Positions 63,718 through 64,000 of a stretch of DNA of 64,000 bases are shown piece after piece. The DNA comes from Deltaproteobacteria bacterium (GTDB taxonomy: Bacteria; Myxococcota_A; Polyangia; GCA-2747355): assembly GCA_020633415.1 (NCBI GenBank), contig JACKDQ010000006.1, positions 186,001 to 250,000 of the forward strand, given 5' to 3'. The position numbers were made by a program, and so were the translations under genes. The first letter of the stretch is position 1; every line of letters begins with the position of its first letter. Under the pieces are notes generated by a model. That model saw nothing but the letters and a program-made list of their open reading frames with translations. It did not search any database and had not been told where the DNA came from.

Positions 63718-64000
63718 TTAGCGGGCGCCGGGGAGGCCCACGCCGGGGGTCGGTCGCTCGCGCAAGACATCGCCGCGAAAGCGAAACAACTCCGCCGGAC
63801 GACCACCGGTCGGGCGATGATGTCCGGTCGGCTCGACCAGCCCAGCCGCCGAAACCAGGCGGCGGAAGTTGGGGGTATGCAGCGTAAACCCGGCGAGTGC
63901 CTCAACCAGGCGCTGAAGCTGGCTGAGGGTGAATTCGCTGGGCAGCATCTCGAAGACCACCGGGCGATAGCTCAGTTTGCCGCGCACGCGCCCAAGGGCC
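63718..64000 (-). CDS. NrtR-type NUDIX-fold transcriptional regulator, N-terminus beyond window
   Basis: The C-terminal roughly 90 residues are visible: LGRVRGKLSYRP, FEMLPSEFTLSQLQRLVEAL, LHTPNFRRLVSAAGLVEPTG and RRPAELFRF-like ending. This is the winged-helix and linker of NrtR regulators, which join an ADP-ribose-sensing NUDIX domain to a DNA-binding domain and repress NAD genes. The reading frame is open to the right edge. The stop is TAA 63718-63720, 118 bases before nadA on the same strand. Confidence 0.85.
   Translation of the reverse strand, partial: ALGRVRGKLSYRPVVFEMLPSEFTLSQLQRLVEALAGFTLHTPNFRRLVSAAGLVEPTGHHRPTGGRPAELFRFRGDVLRERPTPGVGLPGAR

Overview
The window looks like chromosomal DNA from a GC-rich Myxococcota-type bacterium (Myxococcota, Bradymonadota or a relative; this placement is inference). 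The evidence is a MYXO-CTERM-like tail on a secreted subtilase, many lipoproteins with Asp/Ala/Gly-rich linkers after the lipobox, a secreted protein with five Cys-rich repeats ending ETDVDCGG-like, a Myxococcota-style TPR protein, and a zinc-ribbon/Tudor protein. I see no phage, CRISPR array, rRNA or intact IS. Genes are dense and often overlap by ATGA.

Layout. 1-7.0 kb: truncated TPR protein, a lipoprotein and flippase pair, and a large secreted S8 subtilase with FG-GAP repeats. 7.1-11.9 kb: complete pyruvate-type 2-oxoacid dehydrogenase operon (E1alpha, E1beta, E2, E3). 12-15.4 kb: a secreted ParB-like-motif protein, then an operon of D-cysteine-desulfhydrase-like enzyme plus two paralogous lipoproteins. 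15.5-25.6 kb: cobalamin block with methylmalonyl-CoA mutase (two subunits), MeaB GTPase, fused isobutyryl-CoA mutase IcmF and a leaderless BtuF-like protein. 25.7-32.4 kb: class III aminotransferase, two-domain PPK2 (Pap), proB-proA-pdxA. 32.4-39.1 kb: divergent GAPDH-like enzyme, split YeeE/YedE transporter, endonuclease III, thioredoxin-fold exported protein, Cys-rich lipoproteins and a Leu/Glu-dehydrogenase-like enzyme. 39.3-46.4 kb: beta-oxidation thiolase and FadB/J-type protein, DUF1266-like membrane protein, zinc-ribbon/Tudor protein and long-chain acyl-CoA ligase. 46.5-49.8 kb: metallophosphoesterase and PrkA kinase. 50.2-51.4 kb: iron cluster (ferritin-like protein, Fur-family regulator, Bfd-like ferredoxin), followed by a 166-nt inverted-repeat element. 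52.0-56.4 kb: a two-gene secreted operon described below. 56.6-61.0 kb: tRNA-Ala(CGC), a zincin-like lipoprotein, a propeller-repeat lipoprotein and a Cys-repeat protein. 61.0-64.0 kb: nadA-nadB with a clear promoter and palindromic operator, and the end of an NrtR-type regulator.

The metabolic genes fit together: acyl-CoA ligase, thiolase and FadB/J for beta-oxidation, the Leu/Glu-dehydrogenase-like enzyme for branched-chain amino acids, then IcmF and methylmalonyl-CoA mutase with their GTPases to move branched and odd-chain acyl units to succinyl-CoA.

The most interesting locus is 52018-56393 on the minus strand. Two translationally coupled genes each begin with a signal peptide. The first protein joins two phospholipase-D-like domains to a DEDDh exonuclease. 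The second joins a nucleoside-2-deoxyribosyltransferase-like (DUF4406-type) domain to a deoxyribose-phosphate aldolase that keeps its catalytic Asp, both Lys and even a C-terminal Tyr. Read together, they suggest a compact exported system that degrades DNA and processes the deoxyribosyl units outside the cytoplasm. I know of no described equivalent.
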